A model generated the notes under the pieces. It made no database searches. It was not told where the DNA came from and worked only from the letters and a program-made list of their open reading frames with translations. A DNA stretch of 22,073 nt from assembly GCA_002396205.1 (NCBI GenBank), contig DGXB01000026.1, positions 1,487-23,559 of the forward strand. The letters run 5' to 3'. Shown piece after piece: positions 1 through 6,652 of the stretch. The position numbers and the translations under genes are program-made. How positions within the stretch are numbered: position 1 is the stretch's first letter; every line of letters begins with the position of its first letter. The stretch is from Bacteroidales bacterium UBA4243. Lineage in GTDB: Bacteria; Bacteroidota; Bacteroidia; Bacteroidales; F082.

Positions 1-1623
1 GAACTTGATCTTGGGTTCGGTGCCCGACGGACGTACCGTAATCTTCGATCCGCTCTCGGTGAAGAATTGTAGCACGTTGCTCTTGGGCAGCGTGATGGGC
101 GAGGTCTTGCCGGTCAGCAAGTCTTTGGCTTCCTGAAGTTTGTAGTCGCGAATCTCAACCACCTTTTCGCCAGCAATGACGATGGGCGGCGTGGTGCGGA
201 ACTTGGCCATCAAAGCCTTGATTTCCTCGGTGCCGCTGATTCCTTTCTTGGTGAGCGAGACGAGTTTTTCTTTGTAAAGCCCGAACTCCTTGTAGATGTC
301 CATGAGCAGCTCGTACAAAGTCTTGCCTTGTTCGGCAGCCCAGGCCGTAGCTTCGGCAATCATGCTGGTGGCGATGACGGCGTCCTTGTCGCGCACGAAG
401 TCGCCAGCCAAGTAGCCGTAGCTCTCTTCTCCGCCCCCGATGAATTGCTTCTTGCCTTCGAGTTCGAGGATTTTGTCGGCGATGTACTTGAAGCCGGTCA
501 GCACGTCGTAGCGGTCTACGTCGTATTTCTTCGCGATTTCAAACAACAGCTCGGTGGTGACGATGGTCTTGACGATGTATTCGTTGCCTGTGAGTTTGCC
601 CAATTCTTTCCAACGGCGCAGCAAATAATAGACAAAGATGCTGGCGGTCTGGTTGCCGTTGAGCAGGATGTATTCGCCCTTGTCGTCTTTCACGGCGATG
701 CCTACGCGGTCGGCGTCGGGGTCGGTGGCCATGACTAAGTCGGCGTTCACCTCTTGGGCTTTCTTCACGGCCAAGGCCATGGCGGCAGGCTCTTCGGGGT
801 TGGGCGACTTCACGGTGGGGAAGTTGCCGTCGACAACCATTTGTTCCTCAACGCAATACACGTTCTCGAAGCCTTTCATCTTCAGGATTTCGGGCACCAA
901 GCGGCGACCTGTACCATGAATCGGTGTGTAGACAATCTTGAGGTCTTTGTGCTTCTTGATGAGGTCGAGCGACAAAGACAATCCGTACACCTTATTTAAA
1001 TAAATGTCGTCAAACTTTTCGTCAAGCACGGTGATGAGGTCGGGGTTGCGCTTGAAGTTGACCATCGACGGGTCGGTGATTTTTTCCACCTCTGCGATGA
1101 CGTTCTTGTCGTGGGGGCTGACTAATTGACCGCCGTCGTTCCAATAGGCCTTGTAGCCGTTGTATTCCTTGGGGTTGTGCGAGGCGGTCACCATCACGCC
1201 GGCGTCGCATTTCATTTCGCGCACGGCAAACGAAAGCTCAGGGGTGGGGCGGAGGCAGTCGAAGATGTAGACCTTGATGCCGTTGGCCGACATCACGTCG
1301 GCGGTGACGTTGGCGAAGGCTGGACTGTTGTTGCGACCGTCATACGAGATGGCGATACTCAGGTCCTTCTTGTCGGGGTGCATCTTCTTGATGTAGTTGG
1401 CGAAGCCTTGGGTGGCCATGGCCACGGTGTAGATATTCATGCGGTTGGTGCCGGCACCCATGATGCCGCGCAGTCCGCCGGTGCCGAACTCGAGGTTGCG
1501 GTAGAAGCTCTCGGTCAGTTCGTTAGGGTCGTTGTCGAGCATGTTTTGCACGCTCTTTCTCGTTTCTTCATCGTATTGCTCTGTGAGCCACGATTTTGCT
1601 CTTTCGATGATTTTAGGATCCAT
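1..1623 (-). CDS. Phosphoglucomutase / phosphomannomutase family (alpha-D-phosphohexomutase), 3' end beyond window
   Basis: Moves phosphate between C1 and C6 of a hexose, linking glycolysis to sugar-nucleotide synthesis; cytosolic. The 541 visible residues start at the ATG at 1623-1621 (MDPKIIERAK) and stay open to base 1, so the C-terminus is missing; family members are usually about 580 residues, so roughly 40 are lost. The phosphoserine loop TASHNP has its Ser near residue 148. The metal-binding loop DPDADR is near residue 300. The sugar-specificity segment GGGEESYG follows, and the phosphate-binding motif RPSGTEPK lies just before the window edge. The length and the GTGGLRG motif near residue 48 fit the large PGM2-like branch rather than the shorter GlmM/ManB type. 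It lies downstream of rfbD on the same strand, across a repeat-filled gap. No TAnnTTTG box is seen just upstream, so it may be read through from rfbD. Glucose versus mannose preference cannot be decided. Confidence 0.93.
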   Translation of the reverse strand, partial: MDPKIIERAKSWLTEQYDEETRKSVQNMLDNDPNELTESFYRNLEFGTGGLRGIMGAGTNRMNIYTVAMATQGFANYIKKMHPDKKDLSIAISYDGRNNSPAFANVTADVMSANGIKVYIFDCLRPTPELSFAVREMKCDAGVMVTASHNPKEYNGYKAYWNDGGQLVSPHDKNVIAEVEKITDPSMVNFKRNPDLITVLDEKFDDIYLNKVYGLSLSLDLIKKHKDLKIVYTPIHGTGRRLVPEILKMKGFENVYCVEEQMVVDGNFPTVKSPNPEEPAAMALAVKKAQEVNADLVMATDPDADRVGIAVKDDKGEYILLNGNQTASIFVYYLLRRWKELGKLTGNEYIVKTIVTTELLFEIAKKYDVDRYDVLTGFKYIADKILELEGKKQFIGGGEESYGYLAGDFVRDKDAVIATSMIAEATAWAAEQGKTLYELLMDIYKEFGLYKEKLVSLTKKGISGTEEIKALMAKFRTTPPIVIAGEKVVEIRDYKLQEAKDLLTGKTSPITLPKSNVLQFFTESGSKITVRPSGTEPKIKF

Positions 1624-1654
1624 GGTGTTATGTTTTGTGTTTGTTTTCTGTTGA

Positions 1655-1752
1655 TGCAGGGACTTACGTCGCCTTGTCAGTGCAGCGGCTTACGTCGCCT
1701 TGTTAGTGCAGCGGCTTACGTCGCCTTGTCAGTGCAGGGACTTACGTCGCCT
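1655..1752. repeat. 26-bp direct tandem repeat, 3.8 copies
   Basis: Three full 26-bp units begin at 1655, 1681 and 1707, and a fourth begins at 1733 and breaks off after 20 bases. Units start TGCAG and share the core CTTACGTCGCCTTGT. They differ only at a few positions: GGGAC versus CGGCT near the start, and one C/T change near the end. Units 1 and 4 share one variant, and 2 and 3 the other. The array sits between rfbD and the phosphoglucomutase. It shows no spacer structure, so it is not a CRISPR array. Confidence 0.9.
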
Positions 1753-1766
1753 GCTTATTGGCTGTC

Positions 1767-1779
1767 GCCCCTACGGGGC
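1767..1779. repeat. Short GC-rich hairpin in the repeat cluster
   Basis: GCCCC, loop TAC, GGGGC forms a perfect 5-bp stem. It lies between the 26-bp tandem array and the interspersed repeat. There is no T-tract on either side, so it is not a convincing intrinsic terminator by itself. It may be one segment of a composite dispersed repeat. Confidence 0.5.
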
Positions 1780-1799
1780 TTGGCTTCCTCGTCGCTTCA

Positions 1800-1827
1800 C
1801 GTCATTGCGAGCGCAGCGAAGCCATCC
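1800..1827. repeat. Interspersed repeat related to the CGTCATTGCGAGCG family
   Basis: The segment opens with CGTCATTGCGAGCG and closes with AGCGAAGCCATCCA. It closely resembles a short repeat I know from many bacterial genomes, often recognised when mistranslated as HCERSEAI or VIASAAKPS. It overlaps the end of rfbD: read on the minus strand it encodes the last residues WMASLRSQ and the TGA stop. The identification is from memory of the motif and has not been searched. Confidence 0.7.
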
Positions 1828-2683
1828 ATTTTAATTCGTCAATACACTGCTCCAAGCTCTTCCTCCAGTCGGGAATCTCAATTCCTGCAAATTCCTTTAT
1901 CTTGCTCAAATCCAGCACGCTATATGCAGGTCTTTTGGCTTTGGTGGGGTATTGTTCGGTGGTGATGGGGTTTACCTTGCACTGCTTTCCACCAATTTCC
2001 ATGATGGCGGTGGCGAAGTCATGCCAGGTGATTTGCCCCTCGTTGGTGAAGTGGAAGGTCTCGTGGATCTCGTTCTTCCCGTTTTTGTCAAGCAAAGCTA
2101 CCAGTGCAAAGGCAAGGTCGTGTGCCCAGGTGGGGCAGCCTCGTTGGTCGGCCACCACGTTGATTCCCTCTTTCGTTTCGCCAAGCATGAGCATGGTTTT
2201 CACGAAGTTTTTGCCCACCGATGAATAGAGCCATGCCGTGCGCACAATCATGTAGTTGCAGCCGCTTTCGCGGATGAGGCGTTCGCCTTCGGCCTTGGTG
2301 CTGCCGTAGACCGATTGTGGGTTGATGGGGTCGTCGACTTTATAAGGCTCATGGGCATCGCCGCCAAAGACGTAGTCGGTGGAGATGTGGATGAGCAGCG
2401 CGTCGTGATTTTTGCAGGCTTCGGCGAGCACTTTCGGCGCAAAGGAGTTGACCAATGTGGCCAATTCCGGTTCGTCTTCCGCTTTGTCGACAGCGGTGTA
2501 GGCCGCGCAGTTGATGCAGGCATCGATGCCATTCTTCACGAAGCATTCTTCTACTGCGGTTTTGTTGCAGATGTCAAGGGTGTCGATGTCGGTGAATAAC
2601 CATTGGTGATGCTGGTCGTTCAGCGCAATCTTTTGCAGCTCTGTTCCTAATTGGCCATTGCAGCCTGTGATTAATATGTTCAT
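1802..2683 (-). CDS. rfbD: dTDP-4-dehydrorhamnose reductase
   Basis: Reduces dTDP-4-keto-L-rhamnose to dTDP-L-rhamnose, the last step in making the rhamnose donor for surface polysaccharides; cytosolic NAD(P)H-dependent short-chain dehydrogenase fold. The N-terminal nucleotide-binding motif GCNGQLG spans residues 7-13. The segment NCAAYTAVDKAE is at 58-69, STDYVFGG near 101-108, and the catalytic YxxxK is Tyr126/Lys130 in YGSTK. The length of 293 residues is slightly above the usual 280-290. The final WMASLRSQ and the stop codon come from an interspersed repeat, so the natural C-terminus has been replaced or extended. It starts 11 nt after the DUF3078 gene stop, with an A-rich stretch before the ATG, so it is probably co-transcribed with that gene. 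No rfbA, rfbB or rfbC is present in the window. Confidence 0.95.
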   Translation of the reverse strand: MNILITGCNGQLGTELQKIALNDQHHQWLFTDIDTLDICNKTAVEECFVKNGIDACINCAAYTAVDKAEDEPELATLVNSFAPKVLAEACKNHDALLIHISTDYVFGGDAHEPYKVDDPINPQSVYGSTKAEGERLIRESGCNYMIVRTAWLYSSVGKNFVKTMLMLGETKEGINVVADQRGCPTWAHDLAFALVALLDKNGKNEIHETFHFTNEGQITWHDFATAIMEIGGKQCKVNPITTEQYPTKAKRPAYSVLDLSKIKEFAGIEIPDWRKSLEQCIDELKWMASLRSQ

Positions 2684-2694
2684 TTTCAGTTGTT

Positions 2695-3927
2695 TTAAAA
2701 GTTATGTACAAAAGCGATGCCTAACGACTCCTTGAATTGGAGCTTGGGTACGTTGTCGACTACGGTCTCCACGCCGTCGATTTCTTCGTAAACGGGGAAG
2801 GTGGTGTTGTGGTCGTATTTGAGGTGGACGAACAACACCGTCGTCAGATGTTTGCTGATGGCAAAGTTGACCGTGTTTTCCCAGTTGAGGTCGAGGCGGA
2901 GCCTGTTGTCGTCGCGTTTCTCGGTGTAGTTGTAGAAGGCATTGAGCATCGTGGTGTAGGTGATGTTCTTGCCGATGGGTTGGTTATAGTTGATGATGGC
3001 GTTGACACCGACGGCAGCGGCGATATTTTCGCCTGGAATCCAAAGGCTGTCTTGGTCGTAGTAGCCTTTCTTTACGCCGAAGCTGCCTGCGTCGGCGAGG
3101 TCTTGGTTCATCACAAAGGTGACCTTGCCCGCCATGGGACTCATGAAGATCTGGAAGCGGTCGTTTTTGCTTTTGTAGGTGTAGCCTGCCGAGACGGTGA
3201 GGTAGGCAGGGGCGAAGAAACTCGAAATCACCGTCGAGTCGTTGGGGTATTTGTAGCCGTTGGCGAACTGTGTGTTGAAGGTGGCCACCATCGAAATGTT
3301 CCATTGGGTCTTGCTGTTGAGCGAGAGGGCATAGGTGAGGTCAATCTTGTCGTCTTGCTTCTCTATGCGTTTGTCGGCGAAACGGGAAATGCCGAAGGCG
3401 AAGGCACCTGTCAGTTTTTGTTCGAAGGCTTTCTTCTTGTCGAGCAGGGTGAAGTTGGCGAAGGCCTTGCCCGTTGATGAGTTCTCACCGCCGGCAGCCC
3501 AATTCGACAGGGCCAATTGGTTGATGTTCAATCCGTAGCTTCCATGAAAGCTGAGCCTTTCGCTCAAGATGTTGATGATGTTTTCCTTGGGTTTGGGGCC
3601 ATCGGGGCGCTTGGGCATGATGGAGTCGAGGTGGCGGTTGATGGCCGCCAGCTCGGCATCGATGATTTGGCTTTCGTTGAGGCTTTGCTCAAGGTGTTGG
3701 TTCATGATGTCGATGGTGTGCTGCAATTGGGCGACGTCCTGGCCTATCTCGGTCTGTTGCAAGGTGAGCAGTTGCTTGATGCGGATGTAGTCGAGCGTGT
3801 TTTGGCAGATGGAGTCGACTTGGGAGGTCATAAAAGCATACCTCCCTTGCCCGAACAACGGGAAGGAGGTAGCTGTTGATATGAAAATCAATAAGATACG
3901 TAATAATGACCTAACTTTCAATCTCAT
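2695..3927 (-). CDS. DUF3078 family outer-membrane beta-barrel protein
   Basis: Probable outer-membrane protein of unknown function, 410 residues from the ATG at 3927. A more upstream TTG at 3957 is rejected because it lies inside the promoter -7 box. The N-terminus is a signal peptide (basic MRLKVRSLLR, hydrophobic ILLIFISTA, cleavage near FGQG at about residue 26). A Gln/Leu-rich, probably coiled-coil segment follows (about residues 35-105), with a Pro/Lys-rich linker. The rest is beta-rich and holds the DUF3078 hallmark LALSNWAAGGENS. The protein ends in Phe (VHNF), as expected of a barrel strand recognised by the BAM machinery. This family is common in Bacteroidota; its substrate, if any, is not known to me. 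It has its own promoter and is followed at 11 nt by rfbD. Confidence 0.85.
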   Translation of the reverse strand: MRLKVRSLLRILLIFISTATSFPLFGQGRYAFMTSQVDSICQNTLDYIRIKQLLTLQQTEIGQDVAQLQHTIDIMNQHLEQSLNESQIIDAELAAINRHLDSIMPKRPDGPKPKENIINILSERLSFHGSYGLNINQLALSNWAAGGENSSTGKAFANFTLLDKKKAFEQKLTGAFAFGISRFADKRIEKQDDKIDLTYALSLNSKTQWNISMVATFNTQFANGYKYPNDSTVISSFFAPAYLTVSAGYTYKSKNDRFQIFMSPMAGKVTFVMNQDLADAGSFGVKKGYYDQDSLWIPGENIAAAVGVNAIINYNQPIGKNITYTTMLNAFYNYTEKRDDNRLRLDLNWENTVNFAISKHLTTVLFVHLKYDHNTTFPVYEEIDGVETVVDNVPKLQFKESLGIAFVHNF

Positions 3928-3954
3928 CACGACACGAATCGTTGTTTTCAATCG

Positions 3955-3987
3955 CAAATATAAGCGTTTTTATGGGACAAACGCAAA
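3955..3987 (-). promoter_or_regulatory. Promoter of the DUF3078 gene
   Basis: On the minus strand, TTTG (3987-3984) is followed by a 21-bp spacer and TATATTTG (3962-3955). This is close to the Bacteroidota -33 TTTG / -7 TAnnTTTG consensus. The ATG at 3927 lies 27 nt past the box. The -7 box contains the rejected TTG start. Confidence 0.7.
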
Positions 3988-4001
3988 CTTTGGGCGATTT
4001 A

Positions 4002-4724
4002 TTACTCTGCGTCGGGCGAAATTTTGTGGTTGGTCTGGTAGAGATGTTTCTTGACGTTCTCGTACTGGTAGCTGACCTTGGTCCAGATCTCGACGTTTTT
4101 CTTGATGCCCAAGATGCGTCGGGTGGCGATGCGCATGTCTTCGCCGAGGCTGTGGTAGATGACGCCTGAGATGCCCACATAGAAGGGGCGGGCGCATTCC
4201 TTAGCAATACGCGTGGCCTTGTAGATGCAGCTCCCGAACCACGAGATGTGCTCGTTGCCGTTGTCCGACATGTTCTTTGTGCCCATGATGTGGCCGTGGT
4301 CGAGGCCCATCGAAAACTCCACTCCGTTGATGCCCGCAAACTGCTCCTTGAAGTCCTCGCTAAGGGCATGTGCGATCTTGAGAGCGCCCTTGACGCCTTG
4401 CGGCAGCGACTCGTCGCGACCGGGATAAACGATGAGGAAAGCGAAGGGGGAGAAGCAATTGACGAAAGCGCCTGTTTGCTCAGCAATGGCGGTAATCACC
4501 TCCTTATACATGGTGTAGATCATGGCGGTCTTTCTTCTGCCGTTTTCCTTAAGGATATAGGCTAGGTTCTTGATTTCGAAATAGACCACGGTAGCTTCCA
4601 TGTAGATGCCTGAGCAGCCCAAGTCGATCTTTGCGGCATCGTTGACGTCTTTCGTCTCGATATACTCAAACTCGGCATCGGCATAGGCCGACAGCTTTTT
4701 GCCCAATGGTTCGTTCCAACTCAT
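4002..4724 (-). CDS. Class III nucleotidyl cyclase-like protein, degenerate active site
   Basis: A 240-residue protein that resembles the class III adenylate/guanylate cyclase catalytic domain over residues 42-195. VVYFEIKNL (46-54) sits where active cyclases have the first metal-binding Asp, here Glu50. NCFSPFAFLIVY (89-100) sits at the second-Asp strand but has no acidic residue. FSMGLDHGHIMGT (137-149) matches the conserved helix-strand segment. FGSCIYKATRIAKE (163-176) matches the transition-state region, keeping the Arg (172) but apparently lacking the Asn. Cyclase activity is therefore doubtful and a sensor or scaffold role is possible. There is no signal peptide or membrane segment. 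It begins 6 nt after the yebC stop, so the two are very likely co-transcribed. The homology is by eye and the family is uncertain. Confidence 0.6.
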   Translation of the reverse strand: MSWNEPLGKKLSAYADAEFEYIETKDVNDAAKIDLGCSGIYMEATVVYFEIKNLAYILKENGRRKTAMIYTMYKEVITAIAEQTGAFVNCFSPFAFLIVYPGRDESLPQGVKGALKIAHALSEDFKEQFAGINGVEFSMGLDHGHIMGTKNMSDNGNEHISWFGSCIYKATRIAKECARPFYVGISGVIYHSLGEDMRIATRRILGIKKNVEIWTKVSYQYENVKKHLYQTNHKISPDAE

Positions 4725-4730
4725 CGCTTT

Positions 4731-5459
4731 TTACTCCATGTTTGTGTAAACGGCTTGAATGTCTTCGTCTTCGTCGAGCTTGTCAAGGAATTTCTCAATT
4801 TCAACCATCTGTTCGTCGGTGAAGCTGACGGTTTGGTTGGGGAAACGTTGCAGGTTGGCTTTCACGATGTTGATCTTGCGCTCTTCGAGGGCGTCGTGCA
4901 TGGTGCCGTAGTCGGTCCAGGCGGTGTAGACGGTGGTCGTGGTGGTGCCTTCCTCTTCGTCGGTCTCGCTTGTGATCTCGTCCAAGCCGTAGTCGATGAG
5001 TTCCAGCTCCAGCTCGTCCTTGTCCATGCCGGCGGGCATCTCGATTTCGAAGACGGCCTTGCGGGTGAACATGAACTCCAACGAGCCTATGGGCAGGAAC
5101 GAGCCGCCGCACTTGTTGAAGTACGACTTCACGTTGGCCACGGTGCGCGTGGTGTTGTCGGTGGCGCATTCCACCATGCATTGGATGCCGAAGGGGCCTT
5201 TGCCTTCGTAGGTGATTTCCACCAGGTTGGCGGCGTCTTTATCCGTTGCACGCTTGATGGCGGCATCGATGTTGTCCTTGGGCATGTTCTCGGCCTTGGC
5301 GTTTTGGATGGCCTGGCGCAGTTTCGGGTTCATGTCGGGGTCGGGACCGCCTTCCTTGGCAGCGATGGTGATCAGTTTTCCGAGTTTCGGGAACACGCGC
5401 GACATGTGTCCCCATCTTTTCAGCTTGGCCGCTTTGCGGTATTCAAATGCTCTTCCCAT
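4731..5459 (-). CDS. yebC: YebC/PmpR family protein (TACO1-like)
   Basis: A cytosolic protein of 242 residues, the usual family length. YebC proteins were long annotated as transcriptional regulators; members have also been linked to translation of proline stretches, in line with mitochondrial TACO1. The start at 5459 gives MGRAFEYRKAAKLKRWG, close to the family N-terminus, and further conserved segments are KLITIAAKEGGPDPDMNPKL, NMPKDNIDAAIKRA and YEGKGPFG. The acidic middle (EITSETDEEEG) and C-terminal DEDEDIQ are also typical. An upstream in-frame extension to 5609 is rejected because it translates the promoter region. A TAnnTTTG box lies about 35 nt upstream, and the cyclase-like gene follows after 6 nt. 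Confidence 0.93.
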   Translation of the reverse strand: MGRAFEYRKAAKLKRWGHMSRVFPKLGKLITIAAKEGGPDPDMNPKLRQAIQNAKAENMPKDNIDAAIKRATDKDAANLVEITYEGKGPFGIQCMVECATDNTTRTVANVKSYFNKCGGSFLPIGSLEFMFTRKAVFEIEMPAGMDKDELELELIDYGLDEITSETDEEEGTTTTTVYTAWTDYGTMHDALEERKINIVKANLQRFPNQTVSFTDEQMVEIEKFLDKLDEDEDIQAVYTNME

Positions 5460-5494
5460 ATTAAGTCGTTTTGTTGATTTTGTGAATTTGGGTG

Positions 5495-5502
5495 CAAAAA
5501 TA
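5495..5502 (-). promoter_or_regulatory. -7 element upstream of yebC
   Basis: TATTTTTG on the minus strand fits TAnnTTTG and is followed by C. It ends 35 nt before the yebC ATG. No clear TTTG is seen 19-21 bp further upstream, so only the -7 half is supported. Confidence 0.5.
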
Positions 5503-5563
5503 GTAAATCGCCTTGAATTGGTGAATTTTCGGGCCAAAAATCTTTTGTTTTGGCAAATTGGGC

Positions 5564-5571
5564 TATCTTTG
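5564..5571 (+). promoter_or_regulatory. -7 element for the phosphatase-like gene
   Basis: TATCTTTG fits TAnnTTTG and ends 18 nt before the ATG at 5590. TTTG at 5544-5547 gives a spacer of only 16 bp, shorter than usual. It diverges from the yebC promoter. Confidence 0.5.
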
Positions 5572-5589
5572 CAGCCATAATAATAAGGT

Positions 5590-5916
5590 ATGAGGATTCT
5601 TGTGCTCACCGAGACGGATGCCTGTTGCGGCCCGATGGCGGCGGCTTTCCTGCGCGACTATTCCACTACGATTGAGGTGGTTTCGGCTGGCCGAAAGCCG
5701 TTGCAATCCGTTGATCCATTGGTGGTTGAAGTGATGAAAGAATGCTTGGCTGATTTGTCGGCTTACCGTCCACGGCATGTCGCCGACGTTGGCGCTGAGG
5801 CTTTCGATGTGGTGTTTGAGTGTCCTGAACCGCCATGCGCGGCAACCGTCGAGGCCTATCGCAAGCTGCGCGATTGCGTCAAAAACGAGGCGTATTTGTT
5901 TTTCCGCAGTCTATAG
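5590..5916 (+). CDS. Low-molecular-weight protein tyrosine phosphatase/ArsC-like protein, degenerate P-loop
   Basis: A small cytosolic protein of 108 residues. MRILVLTETDACCGPMAAAFLR aligns by eye with the N-terminus of LMW-PTP/arsenate reductase proteins, where the loop reads CTGNSCRSPMAE. Here the catalytic Cys position is Thr and the loop Arg is Cys, so the C-x5-R phosphate-binding loop is gone. Downstream features still fit: VVSAGRKP (SAG motif near residue 32), VDPLVVEVMKE and DLSAYRPRHV. The C-terminus is shorter than the usual 140-150 residues and no clear Asp-Pro catalytic loop is visible. It is probably a non-catalytic relative. It is monocistronic, between its own -7 box and a terminator. 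It could instead be a decaying gene, but the reading frame is intact. Confidence 0.6.
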   Translation: MRILVLTETDACCGPMAAAFLRDYSTTIEVVSAGRKPLQSVDPLVVEVMKECLADLSAYRPRHVADVGAEAFDVVFECPEPPCAATVEAYRKLRDCVKNEAYLFFRSL

Positions 5917-5927
5917 GAAAACAAAAA

Positions 5928-5947
5928 ACCGCTCCAATCGGGGCGGT
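5928..5947. terminator. Bidirectional intrinsic terminator between the phosphatase-like gene and rpsP
   Basis: ACCGCTCC, loop AATC, GGGGCGGT forms an 8-bp stem with one G-T pair. On the minus strand the stem is followed by TTTTTTG, giving rpsP a strong terminator 30 nt after its stop. On the plus strand it is followed by CTTTTAT, a weaker one. Confidence 0.85.
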
Positions 5948-5977
5948 CTTTTATGCGTTTCGATGAAAATTCGCTGT

Positions 5978-6541
5978 TTAGGCTTCGGCAGGAGCCTCTG
6001 TGGCTTCGGCGGCGGGAGCTTCCTCAGCAGCGGCAGCTTCGGCAGCGGCCTCGGCTTCGGCGGCTTTCTTGGCTTCCATCTCAGCGATTCTCTTCTTGGC
6101 GAGTTCGGCGGCGCGGGCCTCGTTCACTTGCTTTTCGGCATCAAGGCGGGTCTTCTTTTCGTCACGGGCTTTCTCTTGGTTGGCCTTGACGATACCGGCG
6201 GCCTTGGCTTCCTTCTCCTTCATCCAGTTCTGGAACTTGATTTCGGCTTGCTCTTCGGTCATGGCGCCTTTCTGGACACCACGCATCAGGTGATACTTCA
6301 TCATGACGCCGGTCTTGCTGAGCAGCGAGCGGGCGGTGTCGGTAGGCTGGGCGCCAACGCTGTACCAATATAAGGCTCTGTCGAACTTGATGTTGATTTG
6401 GGCCGGATTGGTGAGCGGGTTGTAGGTGCCTAATTTCTCAATGAACTTGCCATCACGTGGTGCGCGAGAGTCGGCAACTACGATGTGATAGAAGGGTTGG
6501 CCCTTCTTGCCATGTCTTTGCAATCTAATCTTTGCAGGCAT
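5978..6541 (-). CDS. rpsP: 30S ribosomal protein S16 with C-terminal extension
   Basis: S16 is a small-subunit assembly protein that binds 16S rRNA. Residues 1 to about 85 carry the conserved core (MPAKIRLQRHGKKGQPFYHI, VADSRAPRDGKFIEKLGTYNP, RALYWYSVGAQPT). Residues from about 100 to 187 are a Lys/Glu/Ala-rich, probably helical tail ending in a low-complexity Ala/Glu stretch. The bacterial core is usually 80-90 residues; such long tails occur in Bacteroidota S16. It stands alone here, with no rimM or trmD beside it. It has a good TTG-19-TACCTTTG promoter and an intrinsic terminator. Confidence 0.97.
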   Translation of the reverse strand: MPAKIRLQRHGKKGQPFYHIVVADSRAPRDGKFIEKLGTYNPLTNPAQINIKFDRALYWYSVGAQPTDTARSLLSKTGVMMKYHLMRGVQKGAMTEEQAEIKFQNWMKEKEAKAAGIVKANQEKARDEKKTRLDAEKQVNEARAAELAKKRIAEMEAKKAAEAEAAAEAAAAEEAPAAEATEAPAEA

Positions 6542-6602
6542 AATTTAATGTTTTAAGTTGATTATGAATGAATTAACTAAAACCTACCCGAGGTTTCGGC
6601 TG

Positions 6603-6632
6603 CAAAGGTACGACTTTTTATCGGACTGGCAA
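6603..6632 (-). promoter_or_regulatory. rpsP promoter
   Basis: On the minus strand, TTG (6632-6630), a 19-bp spacer and TACCTTTG (6610-6603). This is a good match to the Bacteroidota consensus. The 5' leader to the rpsP ATG at 6541 would be about 55-60 nt. Confidence 0.7.
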
Positions 6633-6652
6633 TCAGGTGGCAAGATTTTTTC

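Noticed and set aside
1655..1752. Possible CRISPR array
   Set aside because: The 26-bp units are directly adjacent with no unique spacers, and no cas genes are present.
1126..1965. Plus-strand open frames across the phosphoglucomutase gene
   Set aside because: They are low-information readings opposite a strongly conserved gene and continue through the repeat cluster.
2737..3477. Long plus-strand frame opposite the DUF3078 gene
   Set aside because: It is a Val/Gly/Glu-rich antisense frame, typical of the complement of a GC-biased gene, with no domain.
4002..5459. Pycsar/CBASS-like anti-phage system built on the cyclase-like gene
   Set aside because: The cyclase domain lacks metal-binding residues, and the neighbours are yebC, a DUF3078 barrel and rfbD. 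No TIR, CARF, membrane or phospholipase effector is next to it.
5460..5609. Upstream extension of YebC
   Set aside because: The extension runs through the TAnnTTTG box and into the divergent gene. The family N-terminus begins at 5459.
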